DNA from: Gammaproteobacteria bacterium
GTDB lineage: Bacteria > Pseudomonadota > Gammaproteobacteria > Steroidobacterales > GCA-2729495
Assembly: GCA_015709695.1 (NCBI GenBank)
Contig: CP054183.1
Location: 1,054,001-1,118,000 of the forward strand
Length of the DNA stretch: 64,000 nt
Direction: 5' to 3'
Below the pieces are notes generated by a model. It was not told where the DNA came from. It searched no databases and saw only the letters and a list, made by a program, of their open reading frames with translations. Made by a program: the position numbers and the translations under genes. This document shows, one piece after another, positions 20,573-30,036 of the stretch (the stretch's first letter is position 1; every line of letters begins with the position of its first letter).

Positions 20573-22006
20573 ATGAGCAGCATCATCGACTCCGCGGTCG
20601 CCCGCGAACTGCGGGACATCGTCGGGCCAGGTGGCTGCCTCGAGGATCCTGCGGATCTCGATCCCTTCCTGGCCGAGTGGCGCCGCCTGTATCGTGGCGT
20701 GGCCGAGCTGGTGCTGCTGCCGGCCACCACCGAGGAAGCCGCCGCTGTCATCGGCCTCTGCGCCCGCCACGGCATCGGCGTGGTGCCCCAGGGGGGCAAT
20801 ACCGGCCTGGTGGGGGGCGCCGTCGCGCGCTCGACCGTCGGGGCCCCGGAGATCATCCTCTCGGCACGGCGCATGGCCGATATCCGTGACCTGGACCCGG
20901 ACAACTACACCATCACCGCGGAAGCCGGTTGTGTGCTGGCGGCCCTGCAGTCGGCCGCCGCGGAGGCCGACCGTTTCTTCCCGCTGAGCCTCGCCTCCGA
21001 GGGCAGCTGCATGCTCGGCGGCAATCTCTCCACCAACGCCGGGGGCACCAACGTCCTGCGCTATGGCACGGCGCGGGAGCTGGTCCTCGGCCTCGAGGTG
21101 GTGCTGCCCGACGGGCGGGTCTTCGACGGCCTGCGCTCGCTGCGCAAGGACAATGCCGGCTACGACCTCAAGCAGCTGTTCATCGGCGCCGAGGGCACGC
21201 TGGGCTTCATCACCGCGGCCACCTGCATGCTCTACCCGCGTCCGCGCGGCGTGGCGACCGCGGTCGTGGCGCTCGCGGATGCCGCGGCAGCCATCGCCCT
21301 GCACAGCCGTGCGCGCCTGGCGCTCGGCGACGAGCTGATCGCTTTCGAGCTCATGAGCCGCCAGTCGATCGAGTTCGTGCTGGCCAGCCTCGCCTCGGCC
21401 CGCGAGCCGTTCGACAAGCCGGCGCCCTGGACCGTGCTGCTGGAAATTGCTACGGCCCGCGACCAGGCGGGGACCGAGGAGGATCTCGAGGATTTCCTCG
21501 GCGACTGCCTGGAGTCCGGCCTGGTGCTCGACGGCGTGGCGGCGCGCAGCGGCGCCCAGCGCGAGGAATTCTGGGCGCTGCGCCACCACATTTCCGATGC
21601 GCAGAGGGTCGGCGGGGCGAGCATCAAGAACGACGTCTCGGTACCGGTGTCGCGGGTGGCGGAGTTCCTCGGGCAGGCGACGCAGCGCGTGGCCGAGGTG
21701 CTGCCCGGCGTCCGCGTGGTGGCCTTTGGCCACGTCGGCGACGGCAACATCCATTTCAACCTCACGCAGCCGACCGGCATGGAAGCCGCGGCCTTCGTCG
21801 ACCTCTGGGAGACGCTGACGGCCGAGGTCAACCACATCGCCGTCGGGCTCGGCGGCAGCTTCAGCGCGGAACATGGCATCGGCCTGCTCAAGGCGCGCGA
21901 GCTGCGCCGCTTCCGCAGCGGCGTGGAACTGGACCTGATGCGCGCCATCAAGCAGGTGCTCGACCCGGCCGGCATCATGAACCCCGGGAAGATCCTCGGC
22001 GACTGA
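20573..22006 (+). CDS. FAD-linked D-2-hydroxyacid dehydrogenase (GlcD/D2HGDH-type)
   Basis: 477-residue flavoprotein of the PCMH/VAO superfamily. The FAD-binding half shows VVPQGGNTGLVGGAV, LGGNLSTNAGG and GAEGTLGFIT. The C-terminal FAD-oxidase domain has the metal-site motifs FGHVGDGNIHFN and SAEHGIG. Members oxidise D-2-hydroxyglutarate, D-lactate or similar D-2-hydroxy acids and pass electrons to a quinone, cytochrome or ETF. An ETF pair is encoded at about 60.5-62.3 kb but is not adjacent. The ATG at 20573 has an AAGGA ribosome-binding site; longer in-frame upstream sequence overlaps the divergent cyclase gene and is rejected. The exact substrate is undetermined. Confidence 0.88.
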   Translation: MSSIIDSAVARELRDIVGPGGCLEDPADLDPFLAEWRRLYRGVAELVLLPATTEEAAAVIGLCARHGIGVVPQGGNTGLVGGAVARSTVGAPEIILSARRMADIRDLDPDNYTITAEAGCVLAALQSAAAEADRFFPLSLASEGSCMLGGNLSTNAGGTNVLRYGTARELVLGLEVVLPDGRVFDGLRSLRKDNAGYDLKQLFIGAEGTLGFITAATCMLYPRPRGVATAVVALADAAAAIALHSRARLALGDELIAFELMSRQSIEFVLASLASAREPFDKPAPWTVLLEIATARDQAGTEEDLEDFLGDCLESGLVLDGVAARSGAQREEFWALRHHISDAQRVGGASIKNDVSVPVSRVAEFLGQATQRVAEVLPGVRVVAFGHVGDGNIHFNLTQPTGMEAAAFVDLWETLTAEVNHIAVGLGGSFSAEHGIGLLKARELRRFRSGVELDLMRAIKQVLDPAGIMNPGKILGD

Positions 22007-22101
22007 GGGCGCGGCCGGCGCGCCGCGGATGCTAGACTAGGCGGATCCAGCCGCGGGCACCGTGCGTGGCCGCGCCAATCCAGCAGCACCAGGAACCGGA
22101 C

Positions 22102-23802
22102 ATGACGGACAAGGGCTCCAGGCCAGGCGGCGAACGCCGCTATTCCAGCGTGGTCGTCGACGGCATCGCCCAGGCACCCAGCCGGGCCATGCTGCGGGCG
22201 GTGGGCTTCACCGAAGCCGACTTCAGGAAGAGCCAGATCGGCATCGCCTCGACCTGGAGCATGGTCACGCCCTGCAACATGCACATCGACACGCTGGCGC
22301 GCGAGGCGGCGGCCGGTGCGGATGCGGCCGGGGGCAAGGCGGTGGTGTTCAACACCATCACCGTCTCCGACGGCATTTCCATGGGCACCCCCGGCATGCG
22401 CTACTCGCTGGTGTCCCGCGAGGTCATCGCGGATTCCATCGAGACCGTGGTCGGCGCCGAGGGCTTCGATGGCTTCGTCTCCATCGGCGGTTGCGACAAG
22501 AACATGCCCGGCTGCGTCATGGCCATGGCGCGCCTGGACCGGCCGTCGGTCTTCGTCTATGGCGGCACCATCAAGCCGGGCGCCGCGCGCCGCGACATCG
22601 TCTCGGTATTCGAAGCGGTGGGCGCGGTGGCCAGCGGGCGCATCAGCGAGGCGCAGCTGCTGGAGGTGGAGCAGACGGCCATTCCGGGCCCCGGCTCCTG
22701 CGGCGGCATGTACACCGCCAACACCATGGCCTCGGCCATCGAGGCGCTGGGCCTGTCGCTGCCCGACAGCTCGGCCCAGGAGGCCGTGTCCAGCCACAAG
22801 CACAGCGACTGCCGACGCGCCGGCGCGGCAGTGGTCGAGCTGGTCCGCCGCGGCATCCGTCCCTCGGACATCCTCTGCCGGGAGGCCTTCGAGAACGCCA
22901 TCACCCTGGTCATCGCCGTCGGTGGATCCACCAACGCGGTGCTCCACCTGCTCGCCATCGCCCACGAGGCGGGCATCGAGCTCGGCCTCGCGGATTTCAC
23001 CCGCATCGGCGCACGGGTGCCGGTGCTGGCCGACCTGCGGCCCAGCGGCTACTACAGCATGTCGGAGCTGGTGGCCATCGGCGGCATCCAGCCGCTGATG
23101 AAAATGCTGCTCGACGCGCGCCTGCTGCACGGCGACTGCCTGACCGTCACCGGCAAGACCCTCGCCGAGAACCTCGCCGGCGCCGGCAGCTATCCGGCCG
23201 GCCAGAAGATCATTCGTGGTTTCGACCAGCCCATCAAGAAGGACAGCCACCTGGTCGTGCTCCAGGGCAACCTCGCGCCGGACGGTGCGGTCGCCAAGAT
23301 CACCGGCAAGGAGGGCCTGAGCTTCTCCGGCAAGGCGCGGGTGTTCGGTTCCGAGGAACTGGCGCTCGATGCCATCCTCGGTGGCGTCGTCGTCGCCGGC
23401 GATGTGGTCGTCATCCGCTACGAGGGGCCGAAGGGCGGCCCCGGCATGCGCGAAATGCTCAGCCCGACCTCGGCCATCATGGGGCGCGGCCTGGGCGACA
23501 GCGTCGCGCTGATCACCGACGGCCGGTTCTCCGGTGGCAGTCACGGCTTCGTGGTCGGCCACGTGACGCCCGAGGCCGCGGTGGGCGGCCCGATCGCCCT
23601 GGTCCGGGACGGGGATGTCATCACCATCGATGCCGCGGCCCGGGCCATCATCCTGGACGTCACGGAAGCCGAGTTGCAGCGCCGCCGGGCGCAATGGACG
23701 CCACCCGCGGCCACGGCGCGGCCCGGGGTGCTGACCAAGTACGCGCAGCTGGTGAGTTCGGCCTCGCGCGGTGCCGTCACCACGGGCCAGCCGGACCCTT
23801 GA
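22102..23802 (+). CDS. ilvD: dihydroxy-acid dehydratase
   Basis: Iron-sulfur dehydratase of the IlvD/Edd family that makes 2-keto acids for valine and isoleucine (and leucine and pantothenate) synthesis. The 566 residues are typical of the shorter IlvD type. Cluster cysteines lie in MVTPCNMH and [11 protein letters not shown], with a further Cys in [14 protein letters not shown]; the C-terminal [10 protein letters not shown] is the family signature. The ATG at 22102 follows AGGAA; an earlier in-frame start at 22066 lacks a ribosome-binding site. The downstream leader ends in a strong terminator (23952-23985). Together with ilvE and leuBCD in this window it covers most of the branched-chain pathway. 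Confidence 0.96.
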   Translation: MTDKGSRPGGERRYSSVVVDGIAQAPSRAMLRAVGFTEADFRKSQIGIASTWSMVTPCNMHIDTLAREAAAGADAAGGKAVVFNTITVSDGISMGTPGMRYSLVSREVIADSIETVVGAEGFDGFVSIGGCDKNMPGCVMAMARLDRPSVFVYGGTIKPGAARRDIVSVFEAVGAVASGRISEAQLLEVEQTAIPGPGSCGGMYTANTMASAIEALGLSLPDSSAQEAVSSHKHSDCRRAGAAVVELVRRGIRPSDILCREAFENAITLVIAVGGSTNAVLHLLAIAHEAGIELGLADFTRIGARVPVLADLRPSGYYSMSELVAIGGIQPLMKMLLDARLLHGDCLTVTGKTLAENLAGAGSYPAGQKIIRGFDQPIKKDSHLVVLQGNLAPDGAVAKITGKEGLSFSGKARVFGSEELALDAILGGVVVAGDVVVIRYEGPKGGPGMREMLSPTSAIMGRGLGDSVALITDGRFSGGSHGFVVGHVTPEAAVGGPIALVRDGDVITIDAAARAIILDVTEAELQRRRAQWTPPAATARPGVLTKYAQLVSSASRGAVTTGQPDP

Positions 23803-23951
23803 CCGGCTGGCCTGCATCCGGTCTACTTGCGCCCCATGTCAGCCACCCCCCGCCAGTCCAGGCTCAAGCGCAAGGCCTCCCGGGCCCCGGCGCCGTGTTG
23901 CGGGGGTGAAGGCGCTTAATCGCAAGGCCCGGAACCAGGCGTTCATCCAGG

Positions 23952-23985
23952 AAGCCCGCAACGGTACGACCGGCGCGGGCTTTTT
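23952..23985 (+). terminator. intrinsic terminator between ilvD and the lysine fusion gene
   Basis: An outer stem AAGCCCGC (23952-23959) pairs with GCGGGCTT (23975-23982), with an inner CGGT/ACCG stem, followed by TTT. It ends 55 bp before the lysC-lysA fusion start. It either ends the ilvD transcript or attenuates the lysine gene. The 237-bp gap holds no other convincing gene; a K/R-containing short frame is visible but not Lys-rich enough to call a leader peptide. Confidence 0.75.
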
Positions 23986-24039
23986 GCATGTGGGCGCAGC
24001 CAATGCCGGTGCAGCCGCATCAACGCAGGAAAACCACCC

Positions 24040-26670
24040 ATGACCACACTGGATGCCGATACCTTTCCCGCCCGGCCCCGCGCAGCCTCGCTGCGCGAGG
24101 CGCCGTGGATCGTGCTCAAGTTCGGCGGCACCAGCGTGTCGACTGCCGGCAACTGGGCCGGCATCCATGACCTGCTGCTGGAGCGGGTGGCGGCGGGCTA
24201 CCGGCCGCTGGTGGTGCATTCGGCGCTGGCCGGCGTCTCCAACCGCATCCAGGACGCCCTGGGCCGTGTCGCCCGCGAGGACGTGCGCGAGCAGCTGGCG
24301 GCGATCGAGGCCGCTCACCTGGCGCTGGCCGCGGAGATGCGCGTGGATGGCAGGGCCCTGGTCGGTGGCCTGCTGCTCGAGCTCGAGCAGCTGTTCGCCG
24401 GCATGCGCCTCACCGGGGAAGTGACGCCACGCCTGCATGCCCGCGCCATGGCCATGGGGGAACTGATGTCGACGACGCTGGGCGCGGCCTACCTGCAGGC
24501 GCGCGGCCTGGCGACCACCTGGCTCGATGCCCGGCAGGTCCTGCAGTCGGTCGATGTGCCGGGCACCAGCGAACGTACCCGCTACGTCAATGCCAGCTGC
24601 GGCTTCGATGCCGATGCGACGCTGCAGGAACGCTGCCGCGAAGCCGACGGGGTGGTGCTGACGCAGGGCTTCATCGCCAGCAATGCGCGTGGCGAGACCG
24701 TGATCCTCGGGCGGGGTGGCTCGGATACCTCCGGCGCCTACTTTGCCGCCAAGCTGGGCGCGGCCGGGCTGGAGATCTGGACCGACGTGCCGGGCATGTT
24801 CAGCGCCAACCCGCGCACCGTGCAGGGTGCGCGGCTGCTGCGCGCCCTGAGCTATGCCGAGGCCCAGGAAATCGCCTCCACGGGTGGCTCGGTGCTGCAC
24901 CCCCGCTGCCTGGCGCCGGTGCGCCACCAGGGCATCCCGCTGCGGGTCAAGGACACCACCCAGCCGGGCCTGCCCGGCACGCTGGTGAGCCGCGATGCCG
25001 GCAGCGATGCGCCGCGCGTCAAGGCCATCTCGGGGCGCACCCGGGTGACGCTGGTGTCCATGGAGACGCTCGGCATGTGGCAGGCGGTGGGCTTCCTCGC
25101 CAGCGCCTTCCGCTGCTTCGCCGATCTCGGCCTGTCCATCGACCTGGTGTCGACCTCCGAGAGCAACGTGACGGTGACCCTGGATCCCGGCGCCAATGCC
25201 ATCGACGCCGCCACGCTCGCCGCGCTGCGCGCCGCGCTGGAGAAGCTCTGCCGGGTGAAGATCATCGAGAACGTGGAGGTCGTCAGCCTCGTTGGCCAGA
25301 AGATCCGCTCCGTGCTCCACCAGATCGGTCCGGCGTTCGATGTATTCCAGGAGTTGCCGATCCACCTCATGAGCCAGGCCGCCAGCGACCTCAACCTCAG
25401 CATCGTCGTGGAGGAGGGCCAGTCGCGCCGCGTCATCCAGGCCCTGCACGAGCTGCTGGTGCAGCCCGCGCGCCAGGACGCCGTGTTCGGGCCGACCTGG
25501 GAGGAGCTGCGGGAAGCTGCCCCGGCGCCGGCATCGCTGCCCGAACCCTGGTGGGCGCGGCGGCGCGCCGAGCTGATCGGCCTCGCCGCCCGGCATTCCT
25601 CGGCCTACGTCTACGACCTCGAATCGGTGCGCGCGGCCATTGCCCGGCTCAAGGCGGTTCCCGCGCTGGGCCGCGTGCTGTTCGCCATGAAGGCCAACAG
25701 CAATCCCGCGGTACTGCGCGAGGTGCATGCGGCCGGCCTCGGCTTCGAGTGCGTGTCACCCGGCGAGATCCGCCGCGTGCTGGAGCTGTTCCCGGACATC
25801 GACCGCGGCCGCATCCTCTTCACGCCCAACTTCGCGCCGCGCGAGGAATACCAGTTCGGCCTCGAGCAGCAGGTTTGGCTGACGCTCGACAACCTGTATC
25901 CGCTGCGCGAGTGGGGCGGCCTGTTCGCCGGACGCGAGGTGTTCCTGCGCATCGACACCGGCCATGGCCACGGCCACCACGAGCACGTGCGCACCGCCGG
26001 CGTGCATTCCAAGTTCGGCATCCCGCTGTTCGAGCTGGCGGAAGCACGCGCCCTGGCCGAGCGCGCCGGCGCGCGCGTCGTCGGCCTGCATGCCCATACC
26101 GGCAGCGGCATCCTCAGCCACGGCAACTGGCAGCAGGTCGCGCGCCTGCTGGCCGCGGCGGCACAGGATTTCCCGCAGCTGCGGTTCCTCGACCTCGGCG
26201 GCGGGCTGGGCGTGCCCGAGAAGCGCGATGGCCGGCGGCTGGACCTGGCGGCGCTCGGCGCCAGCCTCGAGGAGATCCGCGCCGCCTGGCCGGCCTACGA
26301 GCTGTGGCTCGAACCGGGCCGTTACCTCATCGCCGAGGCCGGCGTGCTGGTCACCACGGTGACCCAGACCAAGGGCAAGGGCGAGGTGCAGTACGTCGGC
26401 GTGAGCACCGGGATGAATTCGCTGATCCGGCCGGCCCTGTACGGCGCCTACCACGAGATCGCCAACCTCTCGCGCTGGGGCGAGCCCTCGGCCGAGGTGG
26501 TGAACGTGGTCGGCCCGAACTGCGAGACCGGCGACCGGCTCGGCACGGACCGCCTGCTGCCCCTGTGCCGTGAAGGCGACGTGCTGGCGATCGCCAACGC
26601 CGGCGCCTACGGCCATGTGATGAGCTCGCGCTACAACCTGCGCGAGCCAGCGGTGGAAATCGCCATCTGA
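24040..26670 (+). CDS. bifunctional aspartate kinase / diaminopimelate decarboxylase
   Basis: A natural fusion of the first and last enzymes of the lysine pathway (876 residues). Residues about 15-290 are the aspartokinase (VLKFGGTSVST, GRGGSDTSGAYFA, AEIWTDVPG-like EIWTDVPGMF), and residues about 325-475 are paired ACT regulatory domains (LVSTSESNVTVTLD). Residues about 515-876 are the PLP decarboxylase, with the PLP Lys in FAMKANSN, the phosphate loop in DLGGGLGVPE, and NVVGPNCETGD carrying the catalytic Cys. Such fusions are known in Xanthomonas and some other gammaproteobacteria. The ACT domains imply feedback control, presumably by lysine. The gene overlaps the convergent Ada-like gene by 40 bp at the 3' end. 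Confidence 0.95.
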   Translation: MTTLDADTFPARPRAASLREAPWIVLKFGGTSVSTAGNWAGIHDLLLERVAAGYRPLVVHSALAGVSNRIQDALGRVAREDVREQLAAIEAAHLALAAEMRVDGRALVGGLLLELEQLFAGMRLTGEVTPRLHARAMAMGELMSTTLGAAYLQARGLATTWLDARQVLQSVDVPGTSERTRYVNASCGFDADATLQERCREADGVVLTQGFIASNARGETVILGRGGSDTSGAYFAAKLGAAGLEIWTDVPGMFSANPRTVQGARLLRALSYAEAQEIASTGGSVLHPRCLAPVRHQGIPLRVKDTTQPGLPGTLVSRDAGSDAPRVKAISGRTRVTLVSMETLGMWQAVGFLASAFRCFADLGLSIDLVSTSESNVTVTLDPGANAIDAATLAALRAALEKLCRVKIIENVEVVSLVGQKIRSVLHQIGPAFDVFQELPIHLMSQAASDLNLSIVVEEGQSRRVIQALHELLVQPARQDAVFGPTWEELREAAPAPASLPEPWWARRRAELIGLAARHSSAYVYDLESVRAAIARLKAVPALGRVLFAMKANSNPAVLREVHAAGLGFECVSPGEIRRVLELFPDIDRGRILFTPNFAPREEYQFGLEQQVWLTLDNLYPLREWGGLFAGREVFLRIDTGHGHGHHEHVRTAGVHSKFGIPLFELAEARALAERAGARVVGLHAHTGSGILSHGNWQQVARLLAAAAQDFPQLRFLDLGGGLGVPEKRDGRRLDLAALGASLEEIRAAWPAYELWLEPGRYLIAEAGVLVTTVTQTKGKGEVQYVGVSTGMNSLIRPALYGAYHEIANLSRWGEPSAEVVNVVGPNCETGDRLGTDRLLPLCREGDVLAIANAGAYGHVMSSRYNLREPAVEIAI

Positions 26671-27563
26671 CCGCCGGCGGCAGCCCCGCCGCACAGGCTG
26701 CCCTCGCGTTCCAGCAGCCTGCGCTTGCGGGTGACGCCCCAGCGATAGCCCGCCATCGAGCCGTCTGCCGCGATCACCCGGTGGCAGGGGATCAGCAGTG
26801 CCACGCGGTTGGCGCCGCAGGCGGCGGCGACTGCCCGCGCCGCGCTGGGCCGGCCCAGCGCCTGCGCCAGCTCGCCATAGCTGCGGGTATGGCCGAGCGG
26901 AATCCTCCGCAGCGCCTGCCACACGCGCGCCTGGAAGGCGGTGCCGCGCACGTCCAGCGGCAGCTCCAGCGCCGCCTCCGGCAGCAGGATGTGCTGGCGC
27001 ACCTGCTCGAACCAGGCGCGCAGGCGCGAGCCGTCGGCCACCCAGGTGGCACGCGGGAATGCGGTGGCGAGTTCATCGAGCAGCGCCTGCGGCGCCGGCC
27101 CGAAGCTCAGCCAGCAGATGCCCGCGGGTGTCGCCGCCATCAGCATCCAGCCGAGTTCGGAGAGCCCGAGCCACCAGCCCATGCGCAGCTCGCGGCGCAG
27201 GCCGCCCGGGGCCACGCCGAGCGCCTGGCGTGCCGCCGCGTAGCCCCGTGAGCCGGACTCGAAGCCCGCCGCCAGGGTGGCCGCCAGCGCGCCCGGCTCC
27301 TGCGTGGCGCGGCGCACCAGCCGGGTCAGCCGCAGGGCCTGCAGGTAGGCTTTGGGCGTCGTGCCCAGCCGGGCGCGGAACTGGCGGCGCAGTTCGGCCG
27401 GGCTGGCGCCGGGGCCGGCGAGCAGTTCGCCGATGGGCATGCCGGGTTCGGCATCCTCGATGCGGCGGCAGGCTGCCACCACCAGTCCGGCCCAGTCGGG
27501 CGCCGGACGCCGGGCTTCGGCTGCCGGGCGGGGTGGGCGGGACGCAGGCGGGCGCTTCTTCAT
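26631..27563 (-). CDS. Ada-like methylated-DNA-[protein]-cysteine S-methyltransferase with AraC-type HTH
   Basis: 310 residues. An AraC/Ada-type helix-turn-helix region (about 35-125: LLAGPGASPAELRRQFRARLG, TPKAYLQALRL) precedes an O6-alkylguanine methyltransferase domain with the active-site motif IPCHRV (Cys near 262) and FQARVWQALRRIPLGHTRSYGELA. The zinc/Cys N-terminal Ada domain that senses phosphotriester damage is absent, so adaptive-response induction by methyl-phosphotriester transfer is unlikely. The extra C-terminal tail is read from sequence antisense to the lysine fusion gene (40-bp overlap). It probably repairs O6-methylguanine. Confidence 0.9.
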   Translation of the reverse strand: MKKRPPASRPPRPAAEARRPAPDWAGLVVAACRRIEDAEPGMPIGELLAGPGASPAELRRQFRARLGTTPKAYLQALRLTRLVRRATQEPGALAATLAAGFESGSRGYAAARQALGVAPGGLRRELRMGWWLGLSELGWMLMAATPAGICWLSFGPAPQALLDELATAFPRATWVADGSRLRAWFEQVRQHILLPEAALELPLDVRGTAFQARVWQALRRIPLGHTRSYGELAQALGRPSAARAVAAACGANRVALLIPCHRVIAADGSMAGYRWGVTRKRRLLEREGSLCGGAAAGGQMAISTAGSRRL

Positions 27564-27642
27564 GCGCGCAAGGGTAATGCCGCGCCGGCGTCGGGTCTTC
27601 CCGTTTTCGGCGCCGGCCGGCGGCGAGGTGGCCGGCGCCCGG

Positions 27643-27936
27643 CTAGCGCTGGCGCTGGCTGAGCTCGCGGGCCACGTCGGCCAGCGTCAGGTCGTGACTG
27701 CGCAGCAGCACCAGCAGGTGGTAGACCAGGTCGGCGGCCTCGGAGAGGGTGCGTTGCCGGTTGCCCTGGACACTGGCCAGCGCCAGCTCGACGGCTTCCT
27801 CTCCCAGCTTCTGCGCGATGCGCGATGGTCCGGCGGCATACAGGCGCGCGGTATAACTCTGCTCCGCAGAGGCGGCCTTGCGCTGCTCGATCACCCGTTC
27901 CAGTTCCTGGAGGTAGCTGATTCCCGCGTCGCTCAT
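27643..27936 (-). CDS. hisE: phosphoribosyl-ATP pyrophosphatase
   Basis: Second step of histidine synthesis: hydrolyses PR-ATP to PR-AMP. It is a 97-residue all-alpha NTP-pyrophosphohydrolase of MazG-like fold with the metal-binding KLGEEAVEL and [12 protein letters not shown] segments. It overlaps hisF by 4 bp (ATGA) and is the last gene of the operon seen here. No separate hisI (PR-AMP cyclohydrolase) is fused to it or present in the window, so that activity must be encoded elsewhere. Confidence 0.95.
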   Translation of the reverse strand: MSDAGISYLQELERVIEQRKAASAEQSYTARLYAAGPSRIAQKLGEEAVELALASVQGNRQRTLSEAADLVYHLLVLLRSHDLTLADVARELSQRQR

Positions 27937-28700
27937 GTCCTGACCTCGATCGCCTGCCCGCGCAGGTATTCCTTCAGTTCACCGATGTCGATCGCCGCCG
28001 TGTGGAACACGCTGGCAGCCAGGGCGCCATCGACCCGTGCGTCGCGGAACACGTCCGCGAAGTGCGCGGGGGCGCCGGCGCCTCCCGAGGCGATGAGCGG
28101 CACGCTGCAGATCGCGCGCACGCGGCGCAGCTGCGCAATATCATAGCCGTGCCGGACGCCGTCCTGGTTCATGCAGTTCAGGACGATCTCCCCGGCGCCG
28201 CGCTCCTGCACCTCGCGCACCCAGTCGAGGGTATCGCGTCCGGATTCGCCCGACCTGGCCGGGTCGCCGGTGTTCTGGTGCACGCGATAGGCGCCGTCCT
28301 GCTCCTTGCTGTCGATGCCGACCACCACGCATTGCGAGCCGAAACGCCGTGCCAGCTCGCCGATCAGCGCCGGATTGGCCAGCGCAGGGGTGTTGACCGA
28401 GATCTTGTCGGCACCGGCGTGCAGCACGGCCTCGGCCTCGGCGACGCTGCGGATGCCGCCCGCGACGCAGAAGGGGATGTCGAGCACCCCGGCCACGCGA
28501 TGCACCCAGCCGCGGTCCACGCCGCGCCCCTCGGGGCTGGCGGTGATGTCGTAGAACACCAGTTCGTCGGCGCCCTGGTCGCGGTAGCGGCGCGCGAGTT
28601 CGAGGATGTCGCCCATGACGCGGTGGTCGCGGAAGCGGGTGCCCTTGACCACCTGGCCATCGCGGACGTCGAGGCAGGGAATTATCCGGCGCGCGAGAAT
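27933..28700 (-). CDS. hisF: imidazole glycerol phosphate synthase cyclase subunit, starting at an AUU codon
   Basis: TIM-barrel subunit that cyclises PRFAR with ammonia from HisH to IGP and AICAR. The 255 residues start [14 protein letters not shown] with catalytic Asp in CLDV and the second catalytic Asp in NMNQDG-like (NCMNQDG). E. coli HisF begins [12 protein letters not shown], so the start corresponds exactly to ATT at 28700-28698. No ATG, GTG or TTG is available near it in frame. GAGGAG (28714-28709) sits 8 nt upstream. An ACG one codon earlier is the only alternative. The gene overlaps the hisA 3' end by 19 bp. Confidence 0.95.
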   Translation of the reverse strand: MLARRIIPCLDVRDGQVVKGTRFRDHRVMGDILELARRYRDQGADELVFYDITASPEGRGVDRGWVHRVAGVLDIPFCVAGGIRSVAEAEAVLHAGADKISVNTPALANPALIGELARRFGSQCVVVGIDSKEQDGAYRVHQNTGDPARSGESGRDTLDWVREVQERGAGEIVLNCMNQDGVRHGYDIAQLRRVRAICSVPLIASGGAGAPAHFADVFRDARVDGALAASVFHTAAIDIGELKEYLRGQAIEVRT

Positions 28701-29425
28701 CGTCCCATCTCCTCGAGGCTGATGCGCCCTTCCAGCAGGGCCTTGCCGGTGACCACGGCCGCCACGCCCGTGGCGGCGAGCGCCGGCAGGTCGGCTGCCG
28801 ATGACAGGCCGCCGGAGGCAATGATGCGGGCTTGCGGATAACGGCGCAGGCATTCGGCGTAGAGCGCGGTGTTGGGGCCGGCGAGCGTGCCGTCGCGGCC
28901 GACATCGGTGCAGAGGAAATGGCGGGCGCCGGCGGCGAGGAACACCTCGAACAGCTCCCACAGCCGGCGCCCGCTGGATTCGCGCCAGCCGTGGGTCACG
29001 GCAACCGGCCCGGCCGCGTCGTCCTGCAGCCGCACGTCGAAGGCGAGGACCACGCGCTCGCTGCCCAGGGCGTTCAGCCAGCCGATGGCGGTCGGCGGCT
29101 CGTTGATGGCGATCGAGCCGAGTACCACGCGGTCGGCGCCTGCCGCGAGCAGCATCTGTGCCGTGGCGAGCTCGCGGATGCCGCCGCCGACCTGCACCTT
29201 CATCCCCGAGCCGGCTGCGAGGCTGCGGAGGAGGTCGAGGTTGCCGGGCTGGCCGGTACGGGCACCATCGAGATCGACGAGGTGGAGGCGGCGCGCACCG
29301 GCGGCCTGGTAGCTGGCGGCGATTTCCAGCGGCCCGCTCTCGTACCCGGTGACGCGCCCGAAGTCACCCTGGTAGAGGCGCACGCAGCGCCCGCCCAGCA
29401 GATCGATCGCGGGAATGATTTCCAT
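28682..29425 (-). CDS. hisA: phosphoribosylformimino-5-aminoimidazole carboxamide ribotide isomerase
   Basis: Fourth step of histidine synthesis (ProFAR to PRFAR), a half-symmetric TIM barrel of 247 residues. [21 protein letters not shown] has the catalytic Asp (D8), and [11 protein letters not shown] carries the second catalytic Asp; QVGGGIR and IASGGLSS bind phosphate. It starts 8 bp after the hisH stop, and its 3' end overlaps hisF. Confidence 0.97.
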   Translation of the reverse strand: MEIIPAIDLLGGRCVRLYQGDFGRVTGYESGPLEIAASYQAAGARRLHLVDLDGARTGQPGNLDLLRSLAAGSGMKVQVGGGIRELATAQMLLAAGADRVVLGSIAINEPPTAIGWLNALGSERVVLAFDVRLQDDAAGPVAVTHGWRESSGRRLWELFEVFLAAGARHFLCTDVGRDGTLAGPNTALYAECLRRYPQARIIASGGLSSAADLPALAATGVAAVVTGKALLEGRISLEEMGRFSRAG

Positions 29426-29433
29426 GGTGTGTG

Positions 29434-30036
29434 TCAGCAGCGGTCCAGGAAGTTGGCGAGGATGGCCGCCCCAGCGGGACCCGAGCGCTCGGGGTGGAAC
29501 TGGGTGGCGTGGAAGTTGCGCATCCGGGCCACGGCGGTGAACTCGCGGCCATAGGTGGCGGTGGCCACGGTGGCGGCGCCCACCGGCAGGGCATAGCTGT
29601 GCACGAAATAGGCATGGCTGCCTGGCGCGATGCCGGCGAGCAGTTCGCTGTCTGCCGTGGGCTGGATGCGGTTCCAGCCCATGTGGGGTACGGGGCGATC
29701 CGCCGCCGGCTCGAAGCGCTGCGCGCGGCCCGGGATCACGCCCAGGCAGCGGACGTCGTCTTCCTCGGACGATTCGTACAGCAGCTGCAGGCCGAGGCAG
29801 ATGCCGAGCACGGGCTGCGTGAGCTGCGGGATCAGGCGGTCGAGGCCGGCGCCGGCAAGCCGGGCCATCGCGGCACCCGCTGCACCGACGCCCGGGAGGA
29901 TCACGTGTCCGGCGCGGCGGATGCAGTCGTGGTCGGTGGTCAGCAGCGCGGTGCGTCCGAGCCGCTCCAGCGCAAAGGTCAGCGAGGCGATGTTGGCGCC
30001 ACCGCCGTCGATGATCGCCACCGGCGCTGCGCTCAC
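29434..30036 (-). CDS. hisH: imidazole glycerol phosphate synthase glutaminase subunit
   Basis: Class I glutamine amidotransferase that supplies ammonia to HisF. 200 residues with the nucleophile elbow GICLGLQLLYESS and the His-Glu pair in TQFHPERSG. The oxyanion motif appears as GGGANIAS rather than the usual GxGNxxS but keeps the DGG start. It overlaps hisB by 4 bp (ATGA). Confidence 0.96.
   Translation of the reverse strand: MSAAPVAIIDGGGANIASLTFALERLGRTALLTTDHDCIRRAGHVILPGVGAAGAAMARLAGAGLDRLIPQLTQPVLGICLGLQLLYESSEEDDVRCLGVIPGRAQRFEPAADRPVPHMGWNRIQPTADSELLAGIAPGSHAYFVHSYALPVGAATVATATYGREFTAVARMRNFHATQFHPERSGPAGAAILANFLDRC

Noticed and set aside
23803-24039. Lysine riboswitch before the lysine fusion gene
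   Set aside because: No recognisable L-box core; only the terminator hairpin is clear.
26631-26670. Overlap of the Ada-like and lysine genes as a sequencing artefact
   Set aside because: Both frames have intact family ends and convergent overlaps of this size are normal here.
28701-28961. A longer hisF with a start far upstream of the ATT
   Set aside because: It would add residues absent from every HisF, and its coding would lie inside hisA in another frame.
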